This document shows positions 10,851-23,472 of a stretch of DNA of 64,000 nucleotides, piece by piece (the stretch's first letter is position 1; every line of letters starts with the position of its first letter). Source of the stretch: Phallus indusiatus (Eukaryota; Basidiomycota; Agaricomycetes; Phallales; Phallaceae). Position numbers and translations under genes: made by a program. A model generated the notes under the pieces. The model was not told where the DNA came from. It made no database searches and was given only the letters and a program-made list of their open reading frames with translations. The DNA lies in assembly GCA_027605045.1 (NCBI GenBank), contig JAQFWX010000034.1, positions 310,001 to 374,000 of the forward strand, read 5' to 3'.

Positions 10851-12578
10851 AGGACGTTATTGTAAGTAAGAAAAGGCTGTACCCGTAATAGTGCAAAATC
10901 TTGAAATTAACGCCTTCAGTACTTACACATATGCTCTCAAATGATATTATCACGTTGAGATGTTGATATATTTTGATTTGTCCGGAAAGTGGTTCGAGTT
11001 TCATTCAACAAAAAGCTTTGGAAAGCAATGGAAGATGGTTCATCAACTATTGCAATAAGATATTGGATATAATATGAGATACTCATCACATCTTTTGCTC
11101 TCGACCAAGCTTAAGATTGACGATGCTATGTTCTCTCGCGAGTGCATTAGAGTCGGACCAACAGAGCTTACTTTGGAATTGAGAGATTCCGGCAGGTGGA
11201 TAATCAACGTTTAGACTGAAAAAATGATATTCGTCGGTTCATGAAAATTGCGGATTATAAACTGATGTATCATATTGTAAACTGCGAACTTGAAACGATA
11301 GTCCGAGTCGCTCAATCTATACATAACTAAGTAACAAAGCTGTTTCAGAAAAGAGCGACACCTACTCCCTCCCTTCCAATTAATCTTTCGGAGATGTTGA
11401 AATTTCCCAGAAAATGAAAAGCTTTCGTTGTTGATCGTGGTGATAATGATGAAACCCGTTTTCAAAACTATTTGCTGGATGACGTCGCGGACCTAAAAAG
11501 CAGTCTCTTCACGGCTCTCCAATGACGAGAATGAATTCCAATGCGAGATCTAGAATAGCTGGCGGCCGCGAACGCAGTCCATCCCGTGAACATCCGAAAA
11601 AACGACAAGTCAGTGATAATCCAGAGATTATCGTGAGGTCGTCTGCTTATTGAAGCTTGAAGAGTCAACTAAAAATTTGTGGTCACGTGAGTATTGCGTA
11701 AGCTCGTTGGAGTTACATGTGTTTGTTTTCGTCTTTGGCAGCAACCTCAGAGTAGCCTTCAATTTTCAATTCAATGCGACTTCTTTGAAGACAAATTTTA
11801 CACTTTCAAGATTCCATAATATGTTTTAATTAAAGATTGGTGCCTTTCGGCGATGATGTTACAAGTCTGTGCGTACCCACTAATACGCGTCCGACTGGCG
11901 TCGTTCTTCGCAGCTCGCGTCACCGAAACAGAACATTTTGCACGGCGAGGTAAATGTGTTCAAAGAAATACACGAAATCCGAATCACTACTTACTAATCG
12001 AAAGACAGTTCCCATCAATTTTACTGACACCCTGATGGGAATCGTGTGCGCTGAGAGGGATCAACAAAAAGTCCGGCTGAGGTGACGGTTGAGGTGACTA
12101 GACAGCGGTCCATTAGCAATGAACAGAGTCCGCTAACCTCCCGCTTATATTTTCTTTTGTTTTATAGTCGTCGCCCTCTCTTCATATATTAGTCTTAAGG
12201 TCACATTCACACTTATTCTTAGACTCTATTCTCCTTCTACATCAATGCTCGACCCTCACACGCGCCAGTTCTCTTATCCCTACCTACTCCACGCGCGCTT
12301 TTCAAACGTCTAACTGGAAGCATGTGGAGAGAAAGTACTTTTTGGTCACGAGGCTTTTGCAAAATGCCGTTAGCGAGAACGTTCATCAACATTCACTCAC
12401 GGTCCCGGCGCGCTCGGTTTCTTTCACAATGGATGATAGTTTCACAAAGTGTTGTCGCGTGCCAGTTGAACATGACGACGTAACGAGTTTATTCCGGGCC
12501 GTATATGAGGTGTAGCATGACACGTATGTACCCAACTTGAACTTTCTCTTCTACCAGTTCTTGCTCTCATACTTCAAA
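10851..12578. other. Long intergenic region
   Basis: Only short ORFs without recognisable domains on either strand. The last 400 bases, with CT-rich stretches and a candidate TATA at about 12184 ('catatattag'), probably contain the promoter of the GH32 gene. I see no repeat or RNA gene. Confidence 0.4.
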
Positions 12579-14472
12579 ATGAGATATCTTACTTCTGTCA
12601 TACTTTTCGGTCTATATGGGGCTCTCAGAGCTACCAATGCTCAAAGTCCCACTTCAACATTCATCGAACCCGGTGTTCCGACTGGGACACCTATTCCAGG
12701 TAATTACAGCGGTGCCTACAGACCGCAGGTTCATTTCTCGCCCCCTCAGGTTAGCCATTTCAGTTGTGCTCGCTGAATCTTATCTTGACCTTGCTATTGA
12801 TAGTTTTTTATGAACGATCCGAATGGTCTTTTTCTCGATGTAAATGGGACATATCATCTCTACTATCAATGTTCGTGAGCTTGATACATATACCCATACA
12901 TATAATGACCTGAGGTTTGGTATAATTCTAGATGATCCAACCGGTCTAGTAGCTGGGAATCAACACTGGGGACATGCGACCTCGCCCGATCTTTACCATT
13001 GGACGAACCAACCGATTGCTATCTTCCCTCCAGACAATACGTCGAACGTTTTTACCGGCTCAGCTGTTATCGACAGAAACAACACCTCTGGATTCTTTCC
13101 AAACCAAAAGAATGGAGTGGTCGCGATTTACACCCTCAACACACCTACAAAGCAAGCTCAAGCGATCTCGTACTCCAGGGATGGTGGTTTTACTTTCACA
13201 CCTTTTGAAGGGAACCCAGTTATCGACGTTAATTCAACACAATTCCGCGATCCTAAAGTGATTTGGCATTCGGAGACCGGAAAATGGGTTATGGTTGTTG
13301 CATATTCCCAGGATTTTGTCATTGGAGTGTATACATCTCCAAACCTGAAAGAATGGACGCATGCATCTAATATCTCCCACATCGGATTACTGGGCTCCCA
13401 ATATGAGTGTCCAAATCTCGTTCAAATTCCGGTTCACACACCCGATTCCACCAACTCAAACGGAAACACGTCTATGATGTATCTTCTCACCATCTCAATC
13501 AACCCAGGCGCACCTCTCGGCGGTTCAATCACACAATACTTTCCTGGATCTTTCAATGGCACACATTTTACGCCGGTTGATAACGCCACGCGTCTTACCG
13601 ATTTTGCGAAGGACAATTACGCTGGACAATTTTACTTTGGAACCCCAGATGGAGAGGACCCCCTGAGTATGATATGGGCAAATAATTGGCAGTATGCAGA
13701 AGTCGTTCCAACAGCGCAGGAGGGGTGGCGTAGCGCGATGGGCGTGCCGAGAAGGAATCGCCTTGTCAATGATACTAGGCTCGGATGGAACCTTGTTACT
13801 TCGCCGATGGATCTGAGTCCTGTTCTAGGCAAGAATTTAGCCAATAGCAGTGGAAACGGGTCATTGGTCGTGGATTTCTCAGGTGTACAGTCGAATGCTG
13901 TTTACTTTGAGACCAACGTTTCCTCAACGGCGAGTGTGTTGAACAGTTCCGCCAGCCTAAACTTCACTTTCCTCAGTCCTATCTCAAACGAGACCCTTAC
14001 CGGCGGGTACTTCTTCACCGGTGATTTCTTTTTGGATCGTGGTAATATTGAAGGATTCAACAACTCATTTTTCACCGATAAATTCTCGACGAGCATAATC
14101 CCTAATGCAGATGGATCTTTCAAACTATCAGGAGTATTTGACAGAACTATGCTAGAGGTTTTTGTAGACAAAATGGCGAGCGGGACGACAATATTCTTTC
14201 CTGTGAAGCCGCTGACGACGTTTACGGTCAGCGCTGCTGGGTTCCCGGAAGAGGCACAAATTTCAACGTCGGTGTGGGAGCTGAAGAGTGTTTGGCAGGG
14301 TGTTGAAAATATTGCAACGAACACGACTGCCACCCATAGCATGACTAGTGGTATTATAATGCCGACGAGCAAGGAATCATCATCGACCTCCCGCGCTACC
14401 AAGGCAAATGCTCACATTTTCAGTTTCACCCCGCTGGTATTTGGACTATGTGTTTCCGCCTTTCTTTTGTAG
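12579..14472 (+). CDS. Secreted GH32 beta-fructosidase (invertase/inulinase type)
   Basis: Hydrolyses terminal beta-fructosides such as sucrose or fructans outside the cell. Exons 12579-12749, 12804-12870 and 12932-14472 join to 592 residues. Residues 1-~21 (MRYLTSVILFGLYGALRATNA) form a signal peptide. An in-frame upstream ATG at 12537 would weaken it, so I chose 12579. The three GH32 signatures are intact: MNDPNG (nucleophile D62), FRDPK (D186, transition-state stabiliser) and YECPNL (acid/base E238). A C-terminal beta-sandwich follows, with many N-glycosylation sites. The protein ends in a Ser/Thr-rich stretch and a short hydrophobic tail (FTPLVFGLCVSAFLL), which resembles a GPI-anchor signal and is unusual for this family. 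Substrate preference cannot be read by eye. Confidence 0.9.
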
Positions 14473-15476
14473 TTGGTACGAAACCATTTACCCAAATAAT
14501 ATTTAATTGATCTTAGATTATATTTAACAATGGCAACATTGACATGTTCATTACTTCCGAAGTGTTTTTGAAATAGACAGTACATGTTGGCAAACTGTGG
14601 ATGTCTCAATGAAACATAGAAACAAGGTACCACACTGCTTAGATTTTGGTGGGTATACATCTATATTTTCCTATTTTCCGACTCCGCCATATAAGCGAAG
14701 GAGGTCTCCGACACGAGTGACGACGACGCCGCCTGCGTCGTTACCGCGCGTTACTCTGTTTGCTTCTTGTCCTTGACTCGTAACACTAGAAAATGGGAAC
14801 ATGGTTCTCTTTGTTGTATAGCCGTTAGTATTACATGCTCCAAGGTTTATCGGTGCCGCTATCTGATCTTATGTTTCTCACCTAATTTTAGTCAAGACAA
14901 GATTTATCAGAATATCGAAATCTGAGTATTGGAATAATACGAAGATCAAGTAGCTCTCCATGTCGCGGATAGCTCTTAAAACCTTCTAATCGATCATAGT
15001 TGTCCTTCACGATATGGATATCCGAACAGAGACGATGTACATATACGGCGAATGATATATCGACAAATATCGGCATGACTCAAACCCGATATGTCAAACC
15101 TCTAACATGACATCACCAAGAACGGATTCAGACACGTGCATTTAGGGTTTCTTTGCATTCTGACTAAAAAGTGACTTGAAAAGGAATGTTTCGTTGTCTT
15201 GGTGCCGGTTCTTTCAGCTGATGAGTCAACAGACTTTAATCGAGTCTATCGTGGACTAACTGAGCAGTTTCGGCATGACAAACTTTCACCACATTGGCGT
15301 AAGATGTAACCAAGAGATTCAAACCCCCGAATCCGAGGAAAAAACCCTTGCAAGGGCGTGCTTCCGCCGGGCGACGACGCGCATACGTCAGCACCGGCAA
15401 CAACTTTTTTATCTTTTTCCACTTCTAAAAACACAGTACATAAGAGAAAAAGACAAAATGCGATGTTGCTCAAATA
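14473..15476. other. Intergenic
   Basis: No supported gene. ORFs at 14888-15076 (-) and 15275-15496 (+) lack domains; the latter overlaps the start of the NmrA gene in another frame. Confidence 0.4.
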
Positions 15477-16654
15477 ATGTCCTCTTCTGCGTCTAAACCG
15501 ACTGTACTCATCGTTGGAGGTAGTGGTAACACCGGCTTTCCGGTCTCGCTAGAATTACTCAAATCTGGCCAATTTGTACGCACCAAAATTATCCAAGTTA
15601 GTTGCGTTGCTGACACGACCTCATCTTCCTTCTAGAACGTTATTCTTTTATGTCGTTCTGGTTCAGAACTCAACCCCAGGGTCATTGAGCTACAACAAAA
15701 AGGTGCTCAAATTCGTTCTGGAGATATCGTCGAGAACAGCGTCGAAGAGCTTGAGACTCGTGTTCTGGATGGGATTGAGATACTTATATTGATGGTTTCC
15801 AGTTTTTACATCGAAATTCAGGAGAAGATCCTTATCGCGGCTTCGAAAAGCAAGAGTGTTAAACGTGTGGTTCCCTCGGAATTCGTACCGGTTCATTTAT
15901 CGGGTGAAATGGCTAGAAAAAGTTTGGTTTTGAACAAGGTAAGACGCACGTTTGATGTTGGTTAGCGTTGAGTTTACAGTTGTGCGTATCTAGCATATGA
16001 AAATACGCGAACTTGTAAAACAACTTGAACTCCCCTACACATACATAAACGTCGGCTGGTGGGTAGACCTCCTACTCCCACGACCCGGGCTATCCTCAGA
16101 GCACGATATTATAGCCGAACGCTCGCACTGGTTTATCGGAACCGGGGATGTCAAGACGGCTGTTATCGCACGCGCTGATATTGGACAGCTGGTTGCACTC
16201 GTTATCAATGATCCTCGAACCCTCAATCAACAAGTATTTGGCTGCGGAGACGAAGTCTCTCTAAACGATATTTACAAAGTCTCGGAGAAGGCGGGGTATA
16301 TGCTTTCAGATAGGAAAGAAATCGTGCGTCATACATCAAACTTTCGTCATTCACTTTACTAATGTACACCCTTGCTAGATCACTGAGGAACAATTATTTA
16401 AAAGACTTGAAGAGGCTCAAGAAACCTACAAACTCTCTCCATCTCACATAAGTCTCAGTATGGAGACCATGCTCGTCGCTCACCATCTTATGTTCATAGA
16501 TGGAGAAAATACAATAGACGTTGCGAAGAGATTGGGATACCTTGATGCCCGGGACTTGTATCCCGATAAATTCAAACCCCTCAACCTTGAAGAGTTTGCC
16601 AAGGTGTTTTATGAGAACACAGCATCTGATGGTATCGTCGTTCCTGTTAAATGA
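15477..16654 (+). CDS. NmrA-like / isoflavone-reductase-like NAD(P)-binding protein
   Basis: Atypical short-chain-dehydrogenase-fold protein, cytosolic, either an NAD(P)H-dependent reductase or a redox sensor; substrate unknown. Exons 15477-15575, 15636-15938, 15994-16323 and 16379-16654 are all phase 0 and give 335 residues. The N-terminus TVLIVGGSGNTGFPV carries the GxxGxxG dinucleotide loop directly after the first beta-strand. NVILLCRSGSELNPRV follows, with the Arg typical of NADPH binding at the end of strand 2. KRVVPSEFVP and YTYINVGWWVDLLL match the isoflavone-reductase/NmrA pattern. The length is usual for the family and no residue is obviously missing. The finger gene downstream starts 550 bp later on the same strand. 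Confidence 0.85.
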
Positions 16655-17202
16655 GGCTCTGACCTCCTTGCACAAAGCGCATTTAGTCAATGTAACAAAT
16701 ATTATATATTTGGAAAATGTAGTATGGATTAGCGTGACAAACTGGGCTAGATCGTTAACCTTGAGAAACAGCTACCACGCCGACACCACGTGTTCGTTTC
16801 TCGATATCTTCCGAGAACCTCGTTCTATGGAAGCTCAATACTTCCTTCAACTTTTAGATGAAAGACAATTCTCAGATTCCAGCCCTAGACCGTAGCCTAA
16901 ATTTCGTAGCCTGGACGGGATCAACTAGGGTTACTTTCCATTGGGTGGGTCATCTACGGAAAAATTGAAGTGCTCATATACATTTATCAAAGCTGTGGCT
17001 GTGTAAATCAAGTGACACACGAGGATTCCCATAGCTTTCAATTAAGTATATATTATGCACAGCTTGTAGCCCTTGAAGGCGAACGCGTGTTGTATGGAAG
17101 GAATGAACTAATGAAATTAGTCCTGGCCTAGGTCGTGAACACTTGCTTAAAAGACCCGAGCCTGTTCTCCCCAAATGTCTTGACTTTACTTCACCAACTA
17201 TC
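16655..17202. other. Intergenic, promoter of finger gene
   Basis: ORFs continuing to 16895 read past the NmrA stop in another frame and have no domain. No repeat or RNA seen. Confidence 0.4.
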
Positions 17203-17867
17203 ATGCCATACTGTGAACCCTGCGATCACTACTTCTACGACGACCGCGTATATGACAACCATCGTATAAAATCTGACAAACACAACTATTGCGTCGACTG
17301 CAACGCGGATTTCATGTCTCCTGTCGCACTCAACAACCACTATATCCATAGCCCATTGCATAATTATTGCAACTGGTGCAATAAAGATTTCAGTACGGAC
17401 GATGAACTATACAAGCATGACGACAGGTCACATTGTCGTTGTATGTTATGCGAGGATGTACGTGCTGGTATTTGATTAATGGTGTTTCGGAAAGTTCATC
17501 ATCTCTCCAGGTGTTCCGCAATGAAGATGACCTAGGCGAACACATCAGAAAACGCCATAAGTTGCACTACTGCAACTTTTGCGGTGACCTTTTCCAAACA
17601 AAACCCAGCCTAGAGCAACACCTCAACATTCATCATTATGGAGTAACGAGGACGAACCGGCGCCCGTGGCCCTTCTCTCTGAATCGTCCCCAATCCATGA
17701 TCAAGCAATCATTACCAGATCATCATTTCAAATTAAATGGCAGCCCCATCAATATGACCGATCCGGGGTACCGACAAATTCACAGTAACGATACGAGATC
17801 CAAAGTCGGACATGCCGCTTCAAGTATAGCATGGCCATGGACAGATAGACGATCGTACACTGACTGA
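17203..17867 (+). CDS. C2H2 zinc-finger protein, five fingers
   Basis: Two exons, 17203-17457 and 17511-17867, give 203 residues. Five fingers of the form CxxC-x12-H-x5-H follow each other: CEPCDHYF.., CVDCNADF.., CNWCNKDF.., CMLCEDVF.. (built across the intron) and CNFCGDLF... They are followed by a low-complexity tail without fingers. The even spacing and the 'HNYC' linkers match the gene at 33674-34611. Exon 1 is 255 nt in both genes and the intron sits at the same place, so they are paralogues. Proteins of this fungal family are presumed nucleic-acid binding; no target is known. This copy lacks the four C-terminal fingers of its relative. Confidence 0.82.
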
Positions 17868-18790
17868 CGGGATGCGTATCATCATCAAAAATACGACATG
17901 CGCCCGACTAATAGATATTCTCCAAAAGCCCCGAGGGCCTGAAGCACGCGGTTTGAAGTTGAAGACATGTTATAGAAATATTTATCGAGTTCCCAATTGT
18001 TTTGATGTGAAAAGCAAATTGGGTGAAATTTACTTTCGGGACACGGACACGCTGGCAACGGACCTGTTAAAGCTGGTTACTTTTCTCCCTTGTTCTTAAT
18101 GTTGCTCGTCCGTTATGTGAATTCTGTTCTTTTTATCCATTTAATACCGAGTGCATTGTCGTTCAAACGTGTTAACAGTGCTATAAAGTTTGATTTGTGA
18201 ACTGTGCGCAATATTCATGGGAAAGACGCAAATAACATACCAGGGCTAATTCTAGCTGTGAACTGAATAGTGTCCATCGGAATGGAAGACTAAAATTTGA
18301 CGATAGACAAAGTTGACATAGATGAACGGATATCGCGGCGAATGGTTCCTCAGTTATATACATTTTATGTACTGGAATTAATTAATGATCTACCAACCTT
18401 CAATATAAATAACTGAACGCCTATATCCATTTCCCCTCCATTTCCCCCTCCATTTACAAGTTCCGAGCTTCAAGCATAGCGTTTTCTCAGAGAAAAAATC
18501 TGACCAAGCAGACTTCCTACTAGCATCAGCGGGGAATCTTTCGGAAGCCAGCACAAATGGGGCTAAAAATTGGAACACACCTTCAGATACACTGGTTCGC
18601 ACGAGACGGCGTTGAGACATACATACCAGTACCTCCAGGTCCGGTTAACAGCTACTCCAGATTTTTGTACTCTGTTCAGCTTTCCTTCACACAACACGCG
18701 ACACTTTCTCGCCCGCTTCAGTCTCGCCATGAAGTTGTCATCACGGGTTTCTGTTTAAAGTGATGTTTACGGATTGGTGGCACTACTCGT
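17868..18790. other. Intergenic
   Basis: An open frame at 17872-18099 and small ORFs around 18560-18760 have no recognisable domain and no clear splice partners. Confidence 0.35.
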
Positions 18791-18796
18791 ATATCA

Positions 18797-20280
18797 TTGG
18801 TAATGGGTACTGAGGATGGTAAATTATCTCACTATGTGACAGCTCAGAATGCGCTGCTCGATTTAAAAGGAAGATTACCTGGCACGACGATACGCCTCGA
18901 CACTGAGTCGGTCTTCAGGGTTGACATCGTCGCACAGGGCCTCCTCCGCTTAAATGGTACGAGAAGTATGAACGAACCAGCGCAACTCTGAGCGAGTCGT
19001 TGCGCGATGAGATGAGTCTGCCCTGTCTAAGTGATACTTACTGGTAAATAACATGTCCTTGTTTGATTGTTTCCCAAATCCAGAACGAGGTGTGGCATAA
19101 GCAGAGGAATAATACCCGAGTGACCGCATGGTTAGGGGAGTCCCGGGTATGACTGAATTCAAGTTGTGAACGCTACTGACGGAGCAAAACCGGGTTTTGA
19201 TATAGAGTCTCTGCAAGGACAACGGGCAAAAGTGGGGAAGTCAAAATGACATGGACATGTGACAGCCGATCATGATATCGCGAAGTAGAAGCTCTTTGAA
19301 GAGACCTGGGACTATATTTCGACGACGATAGTTCTGCACCGCGATCAAACACGACTGACAGCCTTTATGTGACCATGTCTTCGACAACTTCAATTTCCAA
19401 GCCCAGGATTCGACGACCATTTTCTTTGGGAGCAGAGTACACTTTGAAACGTTCCGAACCCTTGAATCTGTGTCTTATATCGCTGGTGTGTCTGTAAAAC
19501 CAGCAGTCAGGTCGGATTAGGCTAGCCCTTCAACGCCTGCTCTTCCTTCCTGCGCTGGGCTTGACCATGCTTCCAATTCAATGGGATATGTCTATTACTC
19601 TGCCACGGAAATGTGATTTTAGAATCTCGACACAGAGTAGCACTAACTGCAACTCTTCCTTCCTCTATCACTCGGATCTCTGGTGAGAGTCATAAAGTGT
19701 GAGAATAAGGCCAAGAAGACAGCAGAAGCTTCTTTCGAAAAGCGGTTTGGGGTAAAGAAGTGCGATAGTTGATGGTACGATTGGAAAATATTGTTGAGCA
19801 TTGACAATCTGCACATCTATCATCAAAATCGTCAGCTCAAGCCCCAAGTTTGAGAACTACGATCTCACGTGCTTTTGATCAAGTTCCTTGCACACTCAGG
19901 TTGCGCATGAAAACAATGTTATGACACCGAAGACAAAAAAGGAGGAATGACAATTGTCCTTGGAGTCTTGCGAAGAGAGACACTAAAATAACATTGCCGC
20001 CTTTTTGGCATATCGTCCATGAAAATGAGCGTTTGCGTGTCAGAATCTGGGTTTCTTTTTGCGGGATTTTCCATATTTCGCAGACTCCGATCGGCAGGCC
20101 TCACACCGTCCTTCCCGTTCGGCACTGTGGTCACCTTTTTGCGATCTTATTTGTTGTCACTTCCATTTTATAGTAATTGATGTCCGGCTCGTCTGTCTCT
20201 TAGGAAAAAATGAAGTGCGCTGGAGTCGGAGACGGTTTTGAGGGTATACGAACAACACGACTTAGGTCTGCTTCGTGATA
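18797..20280 (+). repeat. Dispersed repeat R1, copy 1
   Basis: About 1.4 kb of sequence that recurs in the same orientation at 25770-27080. Shared landmarks in order are 'cactgagtcggtctt.agggt', 'agcagaggaataatac', 'tttctttgggagcaga', 'cagcagaagcttctttc', 'catcaaaatcgtcagctcaa', 'gatctcacgtgc' and 'catcgtccatgaaaatga'. Both copies are full of stops and indels, and I see no transposase or reverse-transcriptase motif. The class is unknown; a non-autonomous mobile element or a decayed gene are the options. Copy 1 ends against the breakpoint of the right inverted arm. Confidence 0.75.
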
Positions 20281-20324
20281 CAGTCCTGTCGACCAGGATG
20301 GTTCAGACACGGTCAAGACGAACT

Positions 20325-20877
20325 ATTGAATACATGGAAGTCAATAAATGAAGCAATTGCCCGAACGAGAATTGAAAGAAGTGGCGAAAAGGTAGTCTGG
20401 GCTATTATTCTTTATGGATTTCTTATATGTTGGCACCCGGTATGTTGACGGTTAAATCAATCGCCGTAATCTAAAAGTTGCCCAACAATTTCAATATTAG
20501 GATATAATTAAACAACTTGACATACGAGTATTCCTCCGAGTGCCATATGATATCCTCAAACGCCGTCGTCACGAGCGACACGGATACCACACTGCTGGTA
20601 CGTCAGAGTACGCCAAAACACTGGTGTCCTTTCTGACCTGAGAAGTACAAACCGACCCCGAGGATTCTTTATGACGAGACTCTCCTCAATTTTGGGAGCA
20701 AATCGTTTATCCGGCATATGTTCGCGCTCACCAACATCTATTCACCAAGGGAGACGTGGAGGGCGAGGATTTGAATGGGGTGATTCCCGACCTGATCGTG
20801 TTAGATGGAATAGAGGAGGACATGACGGAAAACATTTTCCGAGTGATGAAGAGGGTGTTGGAGGTTAGTAAAGAAAT
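20325..20877 (+). pseudogene. NRK1 fragment, 5' part missing, in-frame stop
   Basis: Reverse-oriented, diverged copy of the 3' two thirds of the kinase gene at 2677-3748. It begins at 'ttgaatacatggaagtc' (the WKS motif) and runs to the same TAG. Introns are still recognisable ('cccggtatgttgacgg' at 20435, 'gctggtacgtcag' at 20594). Several lesions are visible: the P-loop exons are absent, three extra bases and a change turn LDGF into a LYGF-like reading, and the conserved tryptophan of SLWRDPP is TGA (near 20670). It cannot encode an active kinase. Confidence 0.82.
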
Positions 20878-23472
20878 ATAGAGAACGTGTAATGGAAAGT
20901 TGGTATTCGGAAAGCCATTCAAGTATTGAATCCTTATTCTGTTCAAGTTATTATTCTGACGATAGCCTTTATCATGATGTTCAATCAAAAGTCTGCGCAT
21001 TGCTATATAAGCGCTGGATATACTATAAACTTCGGATGAAAAAAAGCGATGCAGTCACAAGACTAATAATACTCATGTGAAAGCTTTAAATGCTCGGTTC
21101 GTGCCTCCGGTCTGAGCCTGTGCAAAGCCCAAGCATTTCGATGAGCGTTTTCTTGATCTTGTATGTATATCTAATTCGGAACTCTTTGGAAGCTGAAGTT
21201 TAGGAAGAGGTATACTAGGGTATACTTTACTCCCGTGTTCCCTTTTGAGATTAAGGAAAAACATTGCGTTCTCGAGTAGTATGTACATGCAACCATCCCG
21301 TTGTTCTCTACCGAAAATACGTTGACGGTGCAGCGTATCCTCTTAATAAATAGCCCGACCTTTCAAGCTTCAACGAAGGGACTTACATACATGCGGCTGT
21401 ATTCTCAGTTATCTGTACATTGATCTACAACACGCAGCTATTAATCTATCTGACGGGGTGTCTTTGACCAAATGAATTTGAACACATTTTTCATCCAATT
21501 AGCTCTGGAGTGATAGTTTTGATGCTGGATAAAACTTTTAGTAAGGAGAATTTCAAGCACTTGGAAGATGGAAAGTACCTCAGACATCTGAGCACGCTCT
21601 TCAGTATCATGGTCCTTGTCTGACGCCGCATTCTCATGATCAGGTGCGGATTGATCGGCAGTGGCCTCAAGTTGTACGTGGGACACACCTATAAGTTGTC
21701 CAAACTCACGCGCAGATGCCAATAAAGCAGAACGAACATTGTCGGGGTCTTCGTAAAAATATCGACCCACGTCAGGTATGTTTTCCCAGTCGACAGTTCG
21801 CGCCAGTGTGTTCATAACAGCAAATAGCTTGTCCAATTTGTCCCTCTTGAGCTTTGATTTCACAAGCCCAAAATACTTTTTCATTTCCCATCTGCAATAA
21901 ACCAAGAGTTTCCATATTTGCACAAGCACGGAGGGGTCATAAAGAATGATGAACAGGGAATTCTTTGGGTCCACATGTTTGAGGAGGTCCATTAAGATTT
22001 GATATATGTTCGTTCTCTCGTCATCGATGTACGCATAATTCGCCAGATTATAAATACAATTTGAGAAGTGGGATAGTGCATTAGGATCATTTGAGAGGAT
22101 CGCGGATAGATGGTGTCGGTTCTGGGGCACGAGCAACAGTGGGAACAGGGGAGGTGTGTTAGATGAGAGGTTTGAACTGAGATCTCGCGAATACCATTGA
22201 TATATAAGGGAGAGGTTGTGACCATCCGTAAAAGGCAAATGACAGTTATCCAACCGAGGGTTTGCCCATAGCGACCTCGCCCCGAATAGCTGAATAAAAA
22301 CTGCTTTTTTTCTAGCGTCATCTGTCATAGACTCACACCAGAACGAGTCCATGCAGCAAATATCTGTGAAGAAACGGAAGGCATCCTCGAGAGATGGCCG
22401 ATTAGGTGATTCAAGATGGTACGAAAAACTGACATGCGCCTTTTCCAAGGAGTTCCGTCTTTGTTGTTTGTCGGTGATCATTGGATGATCAGAGGTGAGG
22501 TTATGATAAATGGTGATAAGAAGGAGATAACGTGTTTCATAGGCTTTGGCTTCTGATGAATAGTCGGGGTCACCAAGTTCAAAGTAACGAAACAGGTATC
22601 CAAACTTCCACCATCCCAGCTCTTGACTATTAAAGCGTAGTAAACCCGCATCACGGATAAGGTCACGAGTGGGATCGAATTTCCAGTCGAATAGACCCTC
22701 AATTCCATCGGTGAGTATATGCACAGCCACCATAGCGTCTGTTGGACTCTTTAAGAGGTAATGCCACATGACCAGTGGAAGACTAAAATCGCCGTTGATC
22801 GCATTGTGGATAGTTCGAGGGTCCCATTCAGATGATATGGTCTTTGCAAGGTGGAGATAGGTTTGATACTCTCCTTCCAGCTGATTTTCTATCACATCCA
22901 CATCGGGAATAGACCGGAGGAGATTCCAGTGAAGGTGTACCCGAATCGGTGATAGGAGATCAAAACACAGGCCATAACGCAAATCCACAACATTGGTTTC
23001 ACTGACCTCTAAAGCGCGAAGATTGTAGTAAAATTCGTCGCCAAGAATGGTTGGATGCACGGCTGCGCACCGTGCAATCATTTTATGGACACTTCTGTCT
23101 GCAGAAGTGTCATAGAGCCAACCGAGCGCGTCAGAGTCAAGGGATGTTGCGTGTTTGACAGCTTTTTTAATATTCTCTTCTCTCCACTTTGTAAATTTCG
23201 GGAGCTTGTCAGAAAATATTGTAGATCGGAGTCTTTGAAAACCACGATGTGCCGCATCAGCTAACTTTGAAATCAACATGAATCCATGTCGGACGAGGCT
23301 TTGGCCGATATGCTCAATAGTAAACCGAGCTTTGAAATTGATTTTTTCCCAGATAGCTTGGAAGACCTGGTTGATCTTTTCGAAAACTTGTCCAAGAGTC
23401 AAAAAGAAAATCCCGATGTAAATCGTTAACGAGGTCGTATACGGACATTCCGGGTACCAAATAGGCAGCATC
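20325..23472. repeat. Right arm of the large inverted duplication
   Basis: Colinear, on the opposite strand, with 1-3229: kinase 3' part, spacer, then DUF6535 coding sequence up to the codons for MLPIWYPECPY at about 23470, which match base 1 of the window. Matching probably continues into sequence outside the window. The arms are about 17 kb apart (3.2 to 20.3 kb). Confidence 0.85.
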
